A stretch of DNA of 64,000 bases from Trichopria drosophilae (GCA_030407085.1 CM059586.1:101383501-101447500), one strand, 5' to 3'; positions 23,158 through 34,965 are shown, counted from the stretch's first letter. The notes: generated by a model from the letters alone, not told the origin. Numbers and translations are program-made.

Positions 23158-26100
23158 TCATTGCGTTTGTACAGTTATTTTCGAGTCTCGCATGTGTTGT
23201 AGGAAAGATCGTCCTAAGCCTCGTAGTATTCTAAACAAATATTAAAAAGTTACACATAATATTAATTAACGTCTCATAGAGTATGTTTATACTTACAATG
23301 GTGCGAGATTGGGGTAGTATTTGACTAAATACGTTAATTGTATCACATTCGGCCGTGCGATCCAAACTTCGGATAATTTGTTTGCTATCGCTATTGCCAT
23401 GAGATTCCCGCAACGAGCAGCACTAATTTTGCTCTTTGTAATTTCTGACTTGACTCCATATTTCTGCAATAAAAAATTATTTACATATTTTCTTACAAGT
23501 AACACTAGGGAAGTGATAATCAGCGATTTTTTTGAAACTGCGTATACAAGTACTTCTTTAAAAAGTATTTAACGCGTTTTTTTTTTTTTTCCCCAAAAAC
23601 CATTTTTTCAAAAACTCTAACATCATGTTGATAATCGGTAATCCCAAAAATCCCTAGCCAGCCATGTTTCACAAAATTCCTGAAAAACAGTAAAAATTCG
23701 TCCGCCATATTGGTTCCGCCATTTTGAATTTTCAAATCCTGACATTAGAATCGTCATCAGCGATCGCAAAAACATAAAGATATAAATTTTCATTACATTC
23801 ATAAAAATTAATCAAAATTCGTCCGCCATATTGGTTCCGCCATTTTGAATTTTCAAAATCTGACTTAAGAATCGTCATCGGCGACCGCAAAAACATAAAG
23901 ATCCCAATTTTCATTACATTCATAAAAATTAATAAAAATTCGACCGCCATATTGGATCCGTCATTTTGAATTTTCAAAAGTATTTAACACGTTTTTTTTT
24001 TTTCCCAAAAACCATTTTTGGGGTAGAAATAACCCTTGAATGTTTGTAGAATTGGCCCTTGAATGTCTTCAGGGTTGAATAATAGTATGTTAAAAATTAT
24101 TTATAGCATGTCTGTCAATATTGGGATATTGACGTTTTGAGGTCGCTGATGAAGAATTTGAAGTCAGATTATGAAAATTCAAAATGGCGGTTCCAATATG
24201 GCGGACGAATTTTTATGAATTTTTATGAATATAATGAAAATTGTGACCTTTATGTTTTTGTGGTCGCTGATAACGATTTTAAAGTCAGGTTTTGAAAATT
24301 CAAAATGGCGGATCCAATATGGCGGTCGAATTTTTATTAATTTTTATGAATGTAATGAAAATTGATATCTTTATGTTTTTACGGTCGCTGATGACGATTC
24401 CAAAGTTAGGTTTTGAAAATTCAAAATGGCGGATCCAATATGGCGGACGAATTTTTATTAATTTTTATGAATGTAATGAAAATTTATATTTTTATGAATA
24501 TGCGGTCGCTGATGACGATTCTAAAGTCAGGTTCTGAAAATTCAAAATGGCGAAACCAATATGGCGTACGAATTTTTATTAATTTTTATGAATGTAAGGA
24601 AAATTGATATCTTAATGTTTTTGCGGTCGCTGATGACGATTCTAAAGTCAGGTTTAGAAAATTCAAAATGGCGGATCCAATATGGCAGTCGAATTTTTAT
24701 TAATTTTTATGAATGTAATGAAAATTGGGATCTTTATGTTTTTGCGGTCGCTGATTACGATTTTAAAGTCAGGTTTTGAAAATTAAAAATGGCGGATCCA
24801 ATATGGCGGTCGAATTTTTATTAATTTTTATGAATGTAATGAAAATTGAAATCTGTACGTTTTTGCGGTCGCTGATGACGATTTTAAAGTCAGGTTTTGA
24901 AAATTCAAAATGGCGGAACCAATATGGCGGACGAATTTTTACTATTTTTCAGGAATTTTGTGAAACATGGCTGGCTAGGGATTTTTGGGATTACTGATTA
25001 TCAACATGATGTTAGAGTTTGTGAAAAAATGGTTTTTGGGAAAAACAAAAAAAAAAACGTGTTAAATACTTTTTAAAGAAGTACTTGTATAAGCAGTTTC
25101 AAAAAAATCGGTGATTATCACTTCCCTAGTGTTACTTGTTAGTAACTATACGCAAAAATTCCATTTACCTCTCCGGCATGTTCGGTGAAACTTGCTTCTA
25201 AAAAGTCTGTTTGTATCGGTCCTGGACAAACCAACGTAACTCCGATATTTTCATGCATTTTTTCAACCCGCAAACTATTGAAGTAGCCCTAAAAGTGAAA
25301 AATTTTATATATCACAGAATATTAAACAAAGAACAAAATTCTTACATGTACGGCATGTTTCGATCCTGTATAAGACGCAGAGAACGGAGCACCAATGATT
25401 CCTGCGACACTAGAAGTTACCGCAATGTGACCACTGCCGGTTTCTATGAAATGTTTGACTGCAAGTCGACTAAGGGATACTGCAGAGAATGTATTTAGTT
25501 TAAAAATTTCCTTATCGACTGCAGTTTCAATATTTTCCCATTTCGCTCTCTGACTTCGACCAGCATTATTGACTAATATGTCAAGCTATAAAATAAATTA
25601 TGTAGAAAAATAGTTGGAGATAAAATAAAAATGTTTTTACCCGTCCAAAAGTCTTGACAACTGTATCAAAGAACTTTTTATGAGTTTCATAAGCTCGAAC
25701 GTCAAAGACCAGCACTTGAACATCCGATTCTTGTAATTTCGGGTTTGCTGGAGTACAAATAATAGAATTAAAATATTGTTATTTAAGAGAATATTTAATA
25801 AGGTACCTGCTAAACAATTTTTTCTAACTTCTAGAAGTTCCGGTTGTCTTCTTGCAGATAAAATAAGTTTACAGCCACCCTTGGCTAAGGCGTATGCCAA
25901 ATGTTCTCCAATTCCACTAGATGCGCCAGTAATCCATACTACTTTACCTTCTAACGAGTCTGTTAATAAAAATGTTAATTAATTAATTTTCAGTAAATCG
26001 AGAAACATTTAGACATTTTCGGTTTCATTAATTTTTTGGCCCCCGTTTGTTACCGGATTTGAGTACTTGTTGTCGATCTTAACCTTAATTAATAGACAGA

Positions 26101-27089
26101 AGTTTATATATTTAGAAAAATTAATTTATTATCAGATTGAAAAAGATTTTATCTATTGAAAATAAATCGACAAATTTTCTGACAAATTTCAAATGGCGAT
26201 TAACATTCGAAATCATTAAAAAGAACATTTTTATAAGTAGATACACTTTTATTACGCCTTTTTGAATAGTTATTCATAATTTTCCAACTATTTAGTTATT
26301 GATAATTAATTCTAATGATCTGTAAACGTTGAAACGGAAAAACTTGGTACTTTTTTCATTCTAAAGCTTCCGTATCGAAAACAGTGCAAGATACACTAAA
26401 AATGCACTGAAACTTTTTTGTAGAGCATAAAATTTCCTACAAAAAAATCAGCAAGGGCCCTAGACTGAAGTTAATAGCTTAGCCACAAGCAACGATGGAA
26501 TATGCCTGATATTTTACAAAAATTCTAAAATATTCATAATTAACTTGTAAAATTCCAGCGTTATTCATGGATAATCTATTAACTTTAGACTAGGGTCTTC
26601 GCTGACTTTTTTTAGGAAATTTTGTGTTCTATAAAAAAGGTTTAGTGCATTTTTAGTGTATCTTGCATTGTTTTCGATATGGAAGCTTTAGAATGAAAAA
26701 AGTACCAAGTTTTTCTGTTTCAACGTTTATAGATCATTACAAGTAATTATTAATAACTATATTGTCTAGAAATTATGAATAAATATTCAAAAATGTGTAA
26801 TAAAAGTGTATCTGTTTATAAAAATTTTCTTTTTAACGAATTCGAATTGTAACCATCATTTCAAATTCGTCAGAATTAATGGAACCAAAAATGTTTTGAA
26901 ATTTTATTTAATAAATTTTTATATTTATAATTAAAGATAATTTATAATTTAAAGCAGTGACTTACTTATTGGTTTTCCTAATTTTTCATAAATATATAAT
27001 TGTATGTCGCAGTCGAGGAACCTTGGTACGATTAAGTATATTAAATAATAAATTAAAACGAAGCAGGCAATGATTGATAAGAAAACCAT
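23158..27089 (-). CDS. DHRS7-like short-chain dehydrogenase/reductase
   Basis: Seven exons on the minus strand: 26966-27089, 25807-25959, 25641-25747, 25346-25585, 25169-25288, 23297-23463 and 23158-23230, all GT/AG with consistent phases, 327 aa. Residues 1-21 form a hydrophobic membrane anchor ([20 protein letters not shown]), as in ER-bound DHRS7 proteins. The Rossmann motif TGASSGIG follows at about residue 53, then NNAG, the catalytic serine in TSSVAGIIG, and SYTGSKHAV with the YxxxK pair; later [10 protein letters not shown]. The C-terminus is basic. It probably reduces a lipid, retinoid or steroid carbonyl using NAD(P)H, but the substrate cannot be read from sequence. Length is close to human DHRS7. 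The last exon uses the TT|gtaagt donor at 23296; reading through would stop immediately after APL. Two introns hold large inverted repeats. Confidence 0.92.
23496..25140. mobile_element. Foldback element built from 121-bp tandem units
   Basis: The outer inverted repeats match over nearly 200 bp: ACAAGTAACACTAGGGAAG at 23496 and its complement ending at 25140, continuing through a TTTTTTGAAACTG block. The left arm has three 121-bp units reading CCGCCATATTGGTTCCGCC (23701, 23822, 23943). The right arm has seven in the other sense (AAAATTCAAAATGGCGG at 24174, 24293, 24414, 24536, 24658, 24779, 24900). About 150 bp of unique sequence separates them. The short ORFs spanning neighbouring units are artefacts of the repeat. 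It lies in an intron of the DHRS7-type gene. Confidence 0.8.
26177..26875. mobile_element. 0.7-kb palindromic MITE in DHRS7 intron 1
   Basis: Nearly the whole element is one palindrome centred near 26527. Ends read TTCTGACAAATTTCAAAT and, in reverse, TTCTGACGAATTTGAAAT. Paired inner blocks include AACTTGGTACTTTTTTCATT (26341) and GCATTTTTAGTGTATCTTGC (26650). No ORF. No clear target-site duplication was seen. Confidence 0.75.
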
Positions 27090-27700
27090 CTTGCGACCTT
27101 TACATTCAAGATTCGATAATCAACTAATTATGCGCGGTACACAGTACACATAGTTTTCAGTGCTATATATCATTAACAGGGGCGTATCAATCCAAGATTC
27201 TTTTCTTATAATTGATGTAATTAAGTGAATTTTAATCGGTTTATTATTCGTCGCTTTCGTCGAAGTGATTTAAAAAAAATGACAGGTCGGAAACACATGT
27301 GTTATTGGCCGTTACGACGAAGCGCACAACACTTTTCGGATGGGAAATTCGCATACTAAGCGCGCGTTATAATTTATACTGGTACCTATATTGTACTTGT
27401 TGCTCTGATTGAAGACTACGGCGCGAGTTGTCTATACGATGACGTCATAACATCATCGCATTCCTAATGAGGCGCGGTTCCAGCTTCCAGGTGCGGGATT
27501 GGCGAGGTGTTGCGCAGTTGCGGCCAATCGCTCCGTTCGCTCCCATCGCCCAGCGATATACGCCATGTGAATTCAAAAAGGAACACATGCGAGGAGGGAA
27601 TGCCGATATAAATTTATTTCCGGTATCGTAAAACGCGCCAGCACGATGACACAAGCGCATGCGCAATTCTGCTCGAGCAGGTAAAAGATACCGATTTATT
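27090..27700. promoter_or_regulatory. Upstream region of the DHRS7-like gene
   Basis: Moderately GC-rich for this window, lying just upstream of the minus-strand start at 27089. In the gene's direction a GATATATAGC stretch near 27160 could act as a TATA element. A minus-strand ORF (27445-27666) has a dense CpG-rich stretch but no recognised family and is probably not a gene. A bidirectional promoter is possible. Confidence 0.35.
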
Positions 27701-27975
27701 AAAGAGTCATTAATTTAGTAAGTAATCATTTTTAGTTATACCCGAAGAGATGGATTCATTATATTACAGTAGAGTCCCGGTATAATTGCGTCTCGCTATA
27801 TTTACGTCCCAGCATATTTGTCAAGATCCGTCTCGTTATATTTACTGACCGCCGCTCTCTTTTACCCCCACCTTGCGGACTGGGGCCTCAGGATGGGCTT
27901 GCTGTGACGTCACGAACATGATGTGACTGAGGGAAGTGGGAGATACGACCTGCCCTTCTTTTGGTAAATACAGTA

Positions 27976-28236
27976 CAGTAGTCCCCACCCTAAGTTATAC
28001 CATCCAAAGTTATATGTCTATCCTAAGTTATAGACTGGCCTTCTCTAAAGTTATACTAGTTTCTTCCTCTCCTTCCCCCACCACATTGTTTTGCTGAGCC
28101 ACACTCGCACACAGAAGCACCCATTGCATGGGTATAAACAAAGATACGGGAGTGGGGATAGTGAGGGGCTATAACTTTGGAGAATCGTCCGCCATTTTGA
28201 AAGAACCGAGAGTATAACTTAGGATGGGGACTACTG
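27976..28236. mobile_element. Pogo-like MITE, CAGTAGTCCCC ends
   Basis: A 261-bp element with ends CAGTAGTCCCCACCCTAAGT and, in reverse, CAGTAGTCCCCATCCTAAGT. TA flanks both ends. Several internal copies of TAAGTTATA occur in the left half, and CGCCATTTTGAAAG lies near the right end. Confidence 0.75.
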
Positions 28237-28238
28237 TA

Positions 28239-28506
28239 GAACCTCTCTTATTTTAATGGCCCCTCTAATTTCAATTGTCCAACTTCTTTTATTTTAATCG
28301 TTTCCCCTCACATCTTCCCCCACCACCGCTCGAGCAGAACGTAAAATATCTCCATATTAATATCGGTGATTTCGCCTATCTCGATATTCGGCTTATACAA
28401 CGTCAAATTTAATGTGTATGTGAGTGGGGGTAAGGGGAAAATTGAAATAAGAGGGATCGGCGCCATTTTGAAAACCTTAGCAGTTAAAATAAGAGGGGTC
28501 CTACTG
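28239..28506. mobile_element. Pogo-like MITE, left end trimmed
   Basis: The right end in reverse reads CAGTAGGACCCCTCTTATTT. The left side begins GAACCTCTCTTATTTTAA and lacks the first CAGTA, because it abuts the TA at the right end of the neighbouring element. TA follows at 28507. The interior holds TTTTATTTTAATCG-type words and GCGCCATTTTGAAAAC near the right. Confidence 0.65.
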
Positions 28507-28569
28507 TATAACGATACGGGAGGGGAAGGCGAGGAACAGTGTGGGTAAATCTACCGGGACTCTACTGTA

Positions 28570-28985
28570 TAACATTTACAGTACTTATTGCAACGCGTAC
28601 ATGTATGATAATTAAGTATTAATATACACAGAAAAAAATTAATCCAGTGAAAATCCGTGAAATGTCAGGACTTGTCAAGAACCATTCCGAAACTGTACAA
28701 GAATATTAGGCAGATTCTTTAAAAAAAACAAAATTGATGTCCTTAACCTCTTTTCTGCGAACTAGAATTTCACAAAAAGTGCCCAAAATGGGAGAAAAAC
28801 AGTTATATTTTACTGTAACTTGGTGCATGTCAAGAGCTTTTTGGGACACCAATTACGAATTTGAAGTCCGATTTGGAAAATTCAAAATGGTAGATTCAAT
28901 ACAGCAGACAAATTTTCTAAATTCCAACTATTTTGCTTGATATTTGTTTCTCAGGGCTGCGAATTTAGCTTTTTTCAGTTTGTAA
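28570..28985. repeat. Divergent single 121-bp family unit and flanks
   Basis: CCAATTACGAATTTGAAGTCCGATTTGGAAAATTCAAAATGG-like text (about 28850-28890) aligns to the 121-bp repeat, with TACAGCAGAC in place of TATGGCGGAC. The rest is AT-rich. The plus-strand ORF at 28734-28940 lies across this repeat and is rejected. Confidence 0.55.
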
Positions 28986-29612
28986 AATCTGTAACGAATC
29001 CGTTGTCCAAAATGGTCCATCAAATCAGGATTTTCAGCCATTCTTGGTGAAATATACAAAAAATGTCTATTTTTGGTAATTTTTTCTCGAATATCGATAT
29101 TTTTTCTTTAATTTTCTATATTAGCTTCTCATATACTCGTAACTTGGTACCTTAGGGTTTTTGGGGTCACTGGTCACGAATCTGAAGTCCGAATTACAAA
29201 ATTCAAAATGGCGGCTCCAATATGGCTAATGAATTTTTGAAATATTCTTAAATTTTAACCCAGAAAATCTCTAAATACTAAGTTTTATTACAATCTAATT
29301 TTTTTTTAATTCGTCCGCCATATTAGATTTGCTATTTTGATTTTGTAAATTCTGGATTCATATTAATAGCGAGGGTAAGTTTTTAAAATGGTGGGGGGTG
29401 TTTCTTGTAGGTTTGTTATGATGAAAACGAATTTGACCTTGAAAATGCTGTAGCACGTCAGGGTTTTTGGTAACTAGAACCTCAATGGTCAAGAAATGGC
29501 TATTTTAGCCATTTTTAAGATTTTTTTTTAAATTTTCCGACAGATATATCGTATAGTATTGAGATTTAAAATGTTGTTTTTGAAATCATTTTTCCACTTT
29601 TTTTTTAAAAAG

Positions 29613-29945
29613 ATCGGCTTCGTGGCTCAGGCGGTAACGGACTGGACTATGGAGTCGTAGGTCGTGAGTTCGATCCCCGTCCAGGGAACAGTATTTCGAA
29701 AACGACTTTCAAGCAGCAGCTTGCAGTTCGTAAGACGAGCCACGTTGTTTGTTTCCGTTTCGCAATGTTGTTTATCTGGCGGAAATCGACTCAGGACCGT
29801 TGCTGTACTTGTAGGTTTCTGCAGCTCCTACATTTCATGAATGAAATGACGAAATGAATAGTATTTTTTATTGACATCATTGTTAAGTACGTAGCCATCT
29901 TCTCTCCTTTCCTACATTTCATATACAAATGGGAAGTATGGCGTT
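29613..29945 (+). repeat. tRNA-derived SINE, most complete copy
   Basis: The head reads ATCGGCTTCGTGGCTCAGGC with an A-box-like TGGCTCAGGCGG and, 37 bp on, a B-box-like GAGTTCGATCC. The body continues with AACGACTTTCAAGCAGCAGC, GCGGAAATCGACTCAGGACC and a tail ending GGAAGTATGGCG. The TCCTACATTTCAT tail segment occurs twice (29826 and 29911), so the tail is partly duplicated. Transcription would be by Pol III, with mobilisation by a LINE. The family is not named here. Confidence 0.8.
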
Positions 29946-29954
29946 ATCTCTTAA

Positions 29955-31238
29955 CCCGTTTCGTCCTGAAATGCCCTAAATTTTGACTTCTTTTCATCAG
30001 GTGCTTTCTCATAGAGAAATCACTCAATCGTTTTGATATAACCATACCTATTGTATTTTTTCTCGAACTTTCTAAATACGGTTTCAGATTGACCATATCT
30101 GCCGCCATTTTTTTCTATGGCGGTTAAAACATAAAAAATCGTGAATTTTGAAAACATTTGTTCAAATAATCGTATTTTTTAACAGGAAACCGTGTTCGAA
30201 TCAAGCTGAATCTCTGTATCTGGTGGAGTAAATAGTTATACTAAAAGATAGGATCGTTATTAATTCACCATTCAAAATGACGGATTCAAAATGGCCGACA
30301 TCAGTGAACATTTTGTTGAAAAATTTCTGGACGATCTAACTGAACAATTATGAGTTTGTTTTAAAAAATGCTAAGAATAAAAAATTCTTAGAATTCGCCG
30401 AGAAATATAGTGGATTTTTTTCAGATTTTTTAAATGAATTTTTGAAACATTTTTTCAAAATTTTTTTCAAAATTGTAATTTATTTACGAAAAATTCTGTT
30501 TGCATTGTAGTGCATTCTCTGATAAATTCTAAGAGTTTTTTGTTCTTTGCAATTCTTACCAAAAGTTGATTGTTTTCGAGGAAATGAATTTCAAATATTA
30601 TAGTTTAAGATTTTTCTTTCTCGAAAACTATCAATTTTTGGGAAAAAATGCATAGAATAAAAAAACTCTTAGAATTCATCAGAGAATGCACAAAATTTTG
30701 TTCAGAATTTTTCGAAAAAAAAATTACAATTTTGAAAATAATTTTGAAAAAAATTTGTCAAAAATTCATTTAAAAAATCTGAAAAAAATCCACTATATTT
30801 CTCGGCGAATTCTAAGAATTTTTTATTCTTCGCATTTTTTAAAACAAGCTCATAATTTTTCAGTTAGAGCGTCCAGAAATTTTTCAACAAAATGTTCACT
30901 GAGAACCGCCATTTTGAATGGTGAATTAATAACCATCCTATCTTTTAGTATAACTATTTACTCCACCAGATACAGAGATTCAGATTGATTCGAACACGGT
31001 TTCCTGTTCAAAAATACGATTATTTGAAGAAATTTTTTCAAAATTCACAATTTTGTTATGTTTAAACCGCCATAGTAAAAAAAATGGCGGTAGATATGGT
31101 CAATATGAAACCGAATTTAGAAATTTCGAGAAAAAATACAATAGGTATGGTTATATCAAAACGATTGAGTGATTTTTTCCCTAAGAAAGCACCTGACGAA
31201 AAGAAGTCAAAATTTACGGCATTTCAGGACGAAACGGG
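29955..31238. mobile_element. piggyBac-like full-length palindrome, CCCGTTTCGTCC ends
   Basis: This 1284-bp element is flanked by TTAA (29951-29954 and 31239-31242). Ends CCCGTTTCGTCCTGAAATGCC (21 bp) are inverted repeats. The two halves pair along almost their whole length, with the centre near 30597. TTAA plus CCC ends are piggyBac features. The central part (about 30380-30810) resembles that of the element at 52456-53747, although the ends differ. The ORF at 30686-30988 lies in one arm and is not a gene. Confidence 0.8.
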
Positions 31239-32207
31239 TTAAGTCGATCGGTAGCTCTCGCAAAATCGAACCATTAAGTATATCAAACTAAATGAAGTTA
31301 AAACTGGCGATATCGCCCGTTGATAAAATAATAAAAAAAAAAGAAAAATCCCATTTTAAATGTAAGAGTTTTAGTTGTGCAAATTCTCTCATTACGTTAA
31401 AGATTCGTCGAGGTAGTCTATTACTCATCGAAACTCATAAAACACAATTTTATAATGGCAAAATCAATGTGGCAGAGACACATTTTAAGAATTTGAGCAA
31501 ATTACATAAAAACTTAGCAGTTGATGCTGCAGAGAATACAGTTAACCTCTTACGTGTATTGCTCAAATATGAAAAAAAGTGGTCCAAAAACGTATACGTC
31601 TTGTGAAAGCCATAGAACTAGGACACTACTGCACATGTCTAAATACCGTAGAAAACTACTGCGCATGTATAAATGCCATAAGAAACTACTTTTGAATTTT
31701 GTAATTCTGAGTTCAGATTCGCAATCAGCGACCCCCAAAACCCCTAAATACGAAGTTATAGTAAAATCCAACAATTTTAGAAAAATTCGTCCTCCATATT
31801 GGATCCGCCATTTTGAATTTTGCAATTCTGACTTCAGATTTGCAATCAGCGACCCCAACGTACCAAGTTATAGTAAAATTCAAGATTTTTAAAAAATTCT
31901 TCGACCATATTGGATCCTCCATTTTAAATTTTCTAATTCGGACTTCACATTTGTAATCGGTGACCCCAAAAACCGTAAGGTATCATAACTTCTTTAAGAA
32001 TCATCGTAAATTAATTTAAAAAAATGGGTTTTAAAGCTGGTAATGCATACTATATGATGGCAATATAGAAAATTAAAGAAAAATTTCGGTCTTCCAGAAA
32101 AAATGGCCAAAAATCGCAATAATAGCCATTTTTTGGGACATTTGATCTAGAATTACGAAAAATCCTGACGTGGTGGACTATTTTGGACAACAGATTTGCG
32201 TTCAGCG

Positions 32208-32929
32208 CGCAAAAAGTTACAAGAATCACCGTCACGCATTTTATAAAATGACCCAGGGAGGCCTGTGTAAGCAGTTTTTTATGTTTCGACAGTTAAAACG
32301 ATTACTTTAAAGAGAATGCGGAAATTTGTTTCCGGTACCTTAAACGCTCAAAGACAGTCACGTGCACACATTTCAATTCACCATAATAGCACTAGCGGAA
32401 GCTCACAGTCGCGTTAAAAATTACAATCATTACACTAACTTTATCTGATAATGCTAATTTAATTTTTAAATAATGTTGCAAGAAGGTGACAATTTTCACA
32501 AACTTTAATGTTAACTTTAATATTGTTTGAATATAGCAATCATGTTAATATCGTGCGAATAAAGCTTCGTAAGTTTTAGGTAATGTTCTAGTAATATTAC
32601 ATTTTTTTTTAAATACACATTTCTTTCCTGTACTTATAAGTAGAGTTCCAACTAGATTGCATCCCTTACAGAACACATAATTATGACAAGATTACTGAAA
32701 GGTAAACCTTACATTGTAAACAAAACATTTTCGTAATATTAAAATAAAGTTTTTTGTGCGGTACATTAAAATCATGTAAATTTAATGGTACAGAATCAGC
32801 CACATTATCGTTATATTAACCATAAGATAAGGTTTCTATTTGCAGGAGCTCACCGACCTAGTTATTATGGTCGCCGCTAGGTGCTACCGCGACTTTAACA
32901 GCTCTGTTTGGCTCCCGGTATGGAAATGA
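32208..32929. other. AT-rich spacer
   Basis: No gene. CCGCTAGGTG at 32874-32883 is one of five related motifs in the window. The stretch at 32907-32935 resembles 1285-1310. Confidence 0.4.
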
Positions 32930-33350
32930 GTTTAGAATAATTTATGCCATTCGATGCGTAAAATGCTATTTTACACACTTTTGACATTTTTCGGTCGCAT
33001 TTTACGCACTCAAGTGACATAAAATATCGCATGAAACATGTGCGTAAATGTTTATTCTGCAAATGTGATTACTGAGAATACCTTCATATTCGTAGAATGA
33101 ACTTTTACGCACTAGTTTCATAATATACTATTATATTATACCGTTGGAGAGGGCAAAGCTTATTTTTTCTAGTGTAAGATAAGGTACAATATATTTTTAT
33201 GTACGTCTTTTCGGTGCGTAAAGTAAACTCGTGCGTAAAGTATACATTACGCACTCGATTATACTTTACGCACGGAAAAGCCGTACGTAAACAATATTTC
33301 GGCACACGTGTGTATGTGTAAAGTTCTTTACACATACGCACTTGTATCGA
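32930..33350. repeat. Cluster of GTGCGTAAA words in both orientations
   Basis: At least nine copies of GTGCGTAAA/TTTACGCAC or one-base variants fall within about 420 bp (for example 32956, 33001, 33040, 33102, 33221, 33232, 33250, 33267). The centre forms a hairpin, GTGCGTAAAGTATAC against ATACTTTACGCAC. Outside the cluster the word is rare in this window. It probably represents the subterminal repeats of a degraded inverted-repeat element. Confidence 0.5.
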
Positions 33351-34524
33351 AAAGTACTATTCTGTCATGATGTAGTATTATAAATAAAAACAGTACTAAA
33401 ACTATAACTTTTCAAATATTTAATGAAAAAGTGAGCCGGGTGTCAACATATCGAATGAAAAATGTTCTGAAAATTAATAAACTGAAAAATAAAGTTTACA
33501 GTTGTGCGGTGTTGATCGTCCACTTATTAATTTATTGTTGGACAGCATTATAAACAATCATTTGTTATTATGTGATTGTGTTTTATTATTCGTAAAAAAT
33601 GATCTATCCAAATTTTACATTAAATTTGGAATATTAAAGTACACCAGAATTATTTACGTGTCAATGAGTATTTACGTAAATGCATCACATGACAAATCAT
33701 TAATTTTAAATTCGGTTAATTACATTCGTTCTTTTATGTTTCGAATTGTTAAGGTCTCTCCACGCATTATTACACTTTTACACAAGGTTGGTATGATTCT
33801 ATTTTAACATTGATGTTCTGTGAGAAGTGCTGGCTGTGTACGTTTCCAACAGCTTCAGTCGAAATAACGGTAGTAACGAATTCGATAACGTTTTGATGCT
33901 TTTATCGCTGACATAAATATATGCTATCGGAAGGTGAACGGAAAATAGTCACGTTGAAACATATTGCGGTATATGTAACGTCCAATGCTGGAAGCTTTGA
34001 TAATACAAGAAAATATCAGAATTGAAAAAATTCGAGGCTCCAAATTTTTAGTCACTCAAAATTGGATAAACCATTTTGAATGTGTCTGCAAGGGTCTCAA
34101 ATTTGTAATTAGGAACCGCGAAAACCGAAAACTACCTAAAATTGAAATCTAAATTGAACTACGAATTCCTAACCAGATAAAAATATTATTTAAAAAAAAA
34201 AATTGTGTGTTTTCTGTTTGTTTGTTTACGCAAATTTTGATTAGTAAAAGAAATTGGACAATGTAATCATTTTTTAAATGAAATTAAACAATGACTTCAT
34301 GCCTAAAATTTTTGGGCATATATGCTTGAATTAAGGTCTAATACTAGTATTTATTGTCGTGAATCAAAGATTGGGACAATGTTTCATAATTGGGACTTTT
34401 ACTTTACATATGATATTTCTGTGCAAAAAGGATACCAAGTCCATTTGAACATAATAAATTTGTTAATCTTCATTTCCTGTTGTCCGATTGATGCAAAAAG
34501 GGACTTGCATAAATTGGAAATTCA

Positions 34525-34965
34525 TTATACGCCTCCTTTTGGGGGCGTGAAATACCGATTTTATGCCCTCGAGGCGTGAAATCGGCATTTTACGGCCTCG
34601 GGCGTAAAATAAAAACATTCTGAAAACGGACGATTTTTCGAGAAAAAACCGATAAATACGATTTCTTATAATTTTTTACATCTCAATACATTATGGTAAT
34701 GGTGGGAGACAATAGAAAACGACAAATATAAATAGAAATAAACATATTACACGAATTTTCCATTATAAACATAAACATGACTGTTTGAAAAATAAACTCG
34801 GTAGTCAGTGTTGCGCGTCGCAGTGATTCGTAAACATCTTTAATTTGTGTGATAGAATGAATGGTCATTTTACTCCCCCTAAATCGAAAAATATTTTTTG
34901 CACCACGGGCGTAAAACGAACATTTCACGCCCTTGGTGCAAAAAGTACTGTTATAACGCGTGTTG
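34525..34965. mobile_element. MITE with GGGCGTGAAAT subterminal words
   Basis: The left side reads TTATACGCCTCCTTTTGGGG then GCGTGAAATACC. The right side in reverse reads GTTATAACAGTAC, then CAAGGGCGTGAAATGTTC. Words GGCGTGAAAT, GGGCGTAAAA and TTTTACGGCC recur near both ends. A related single stretch (GACGCCCGGGCGTAAAATG) lies at 50300-50325. No ORF is credible. Confidence 0.5.

Larger units (their letters stand above)
27767..28567. mobile_element. Pogo/Tigger-like MITE (outer), CAGTAGAGTCCCGG ends
   Basis: Inverted ends CAGTAGAGTCCCGGTA, flanked by TA at 27765-27766 and 28568-28569. The left interior reads TATAATTGCGTCTCGC, a pogo/Tigger-like subterminal pattern. Two further CAGTAG elements are inserted, at 27976-28236 and 28239-28506. 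No transposase. Confidence 0.75.
28988..32207. mobile_element. Composite foldback element of the 121-bp family
   Basis: The left arm (about 28988-29345) and right arm (about 31690-32207) are inverted copies. ATCCGTTGTCCAAAATGG at 28995 pairs with CTATTTTGGACAACAGAT near 32180. TTTCTTTAATTTTCTATAT at 29105 pairs with its complement near 32065. GTTTTTGGGGTCACTGG at 29158 pairs with CGGTGACCCCAAAAACC near 31960. Both arms include 121-bp type units with ATGGCGG or CCGCCAT. A SINE (29613-29945) and a 1.28-kb TTAA palindrome (29955-31238) sit inside. The ORFs at 31292-31922 are repeat-derived or unrecognised. Confidence 0.7.

Noticed and set aside
23158..23463. DHRS7 ending at the TAA right after APL in exon 6
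   Set aside because: That TAA is part of a strong GTAAGT donor, and the next exon continues in phase with a plausible basic C-terminus. The shorter form remains possible as a read-through variant.
24292..24997. Chain of overlapping plus-strand ORFs reading [17 protein letters not shown] and similar
   Set aside because: They run through 121-bp tandem units; since 121 is not a multiple of three, the frames rotate. No conserved protein is implied.
29613..29690. Possible tRNA gene
   Set aside because: A- and B-box-like sequence is present, but acceptor and anticodon stems do not pair convincingly, and the sequence recurs with a shared non-tRNA body, so it is a SINE head.
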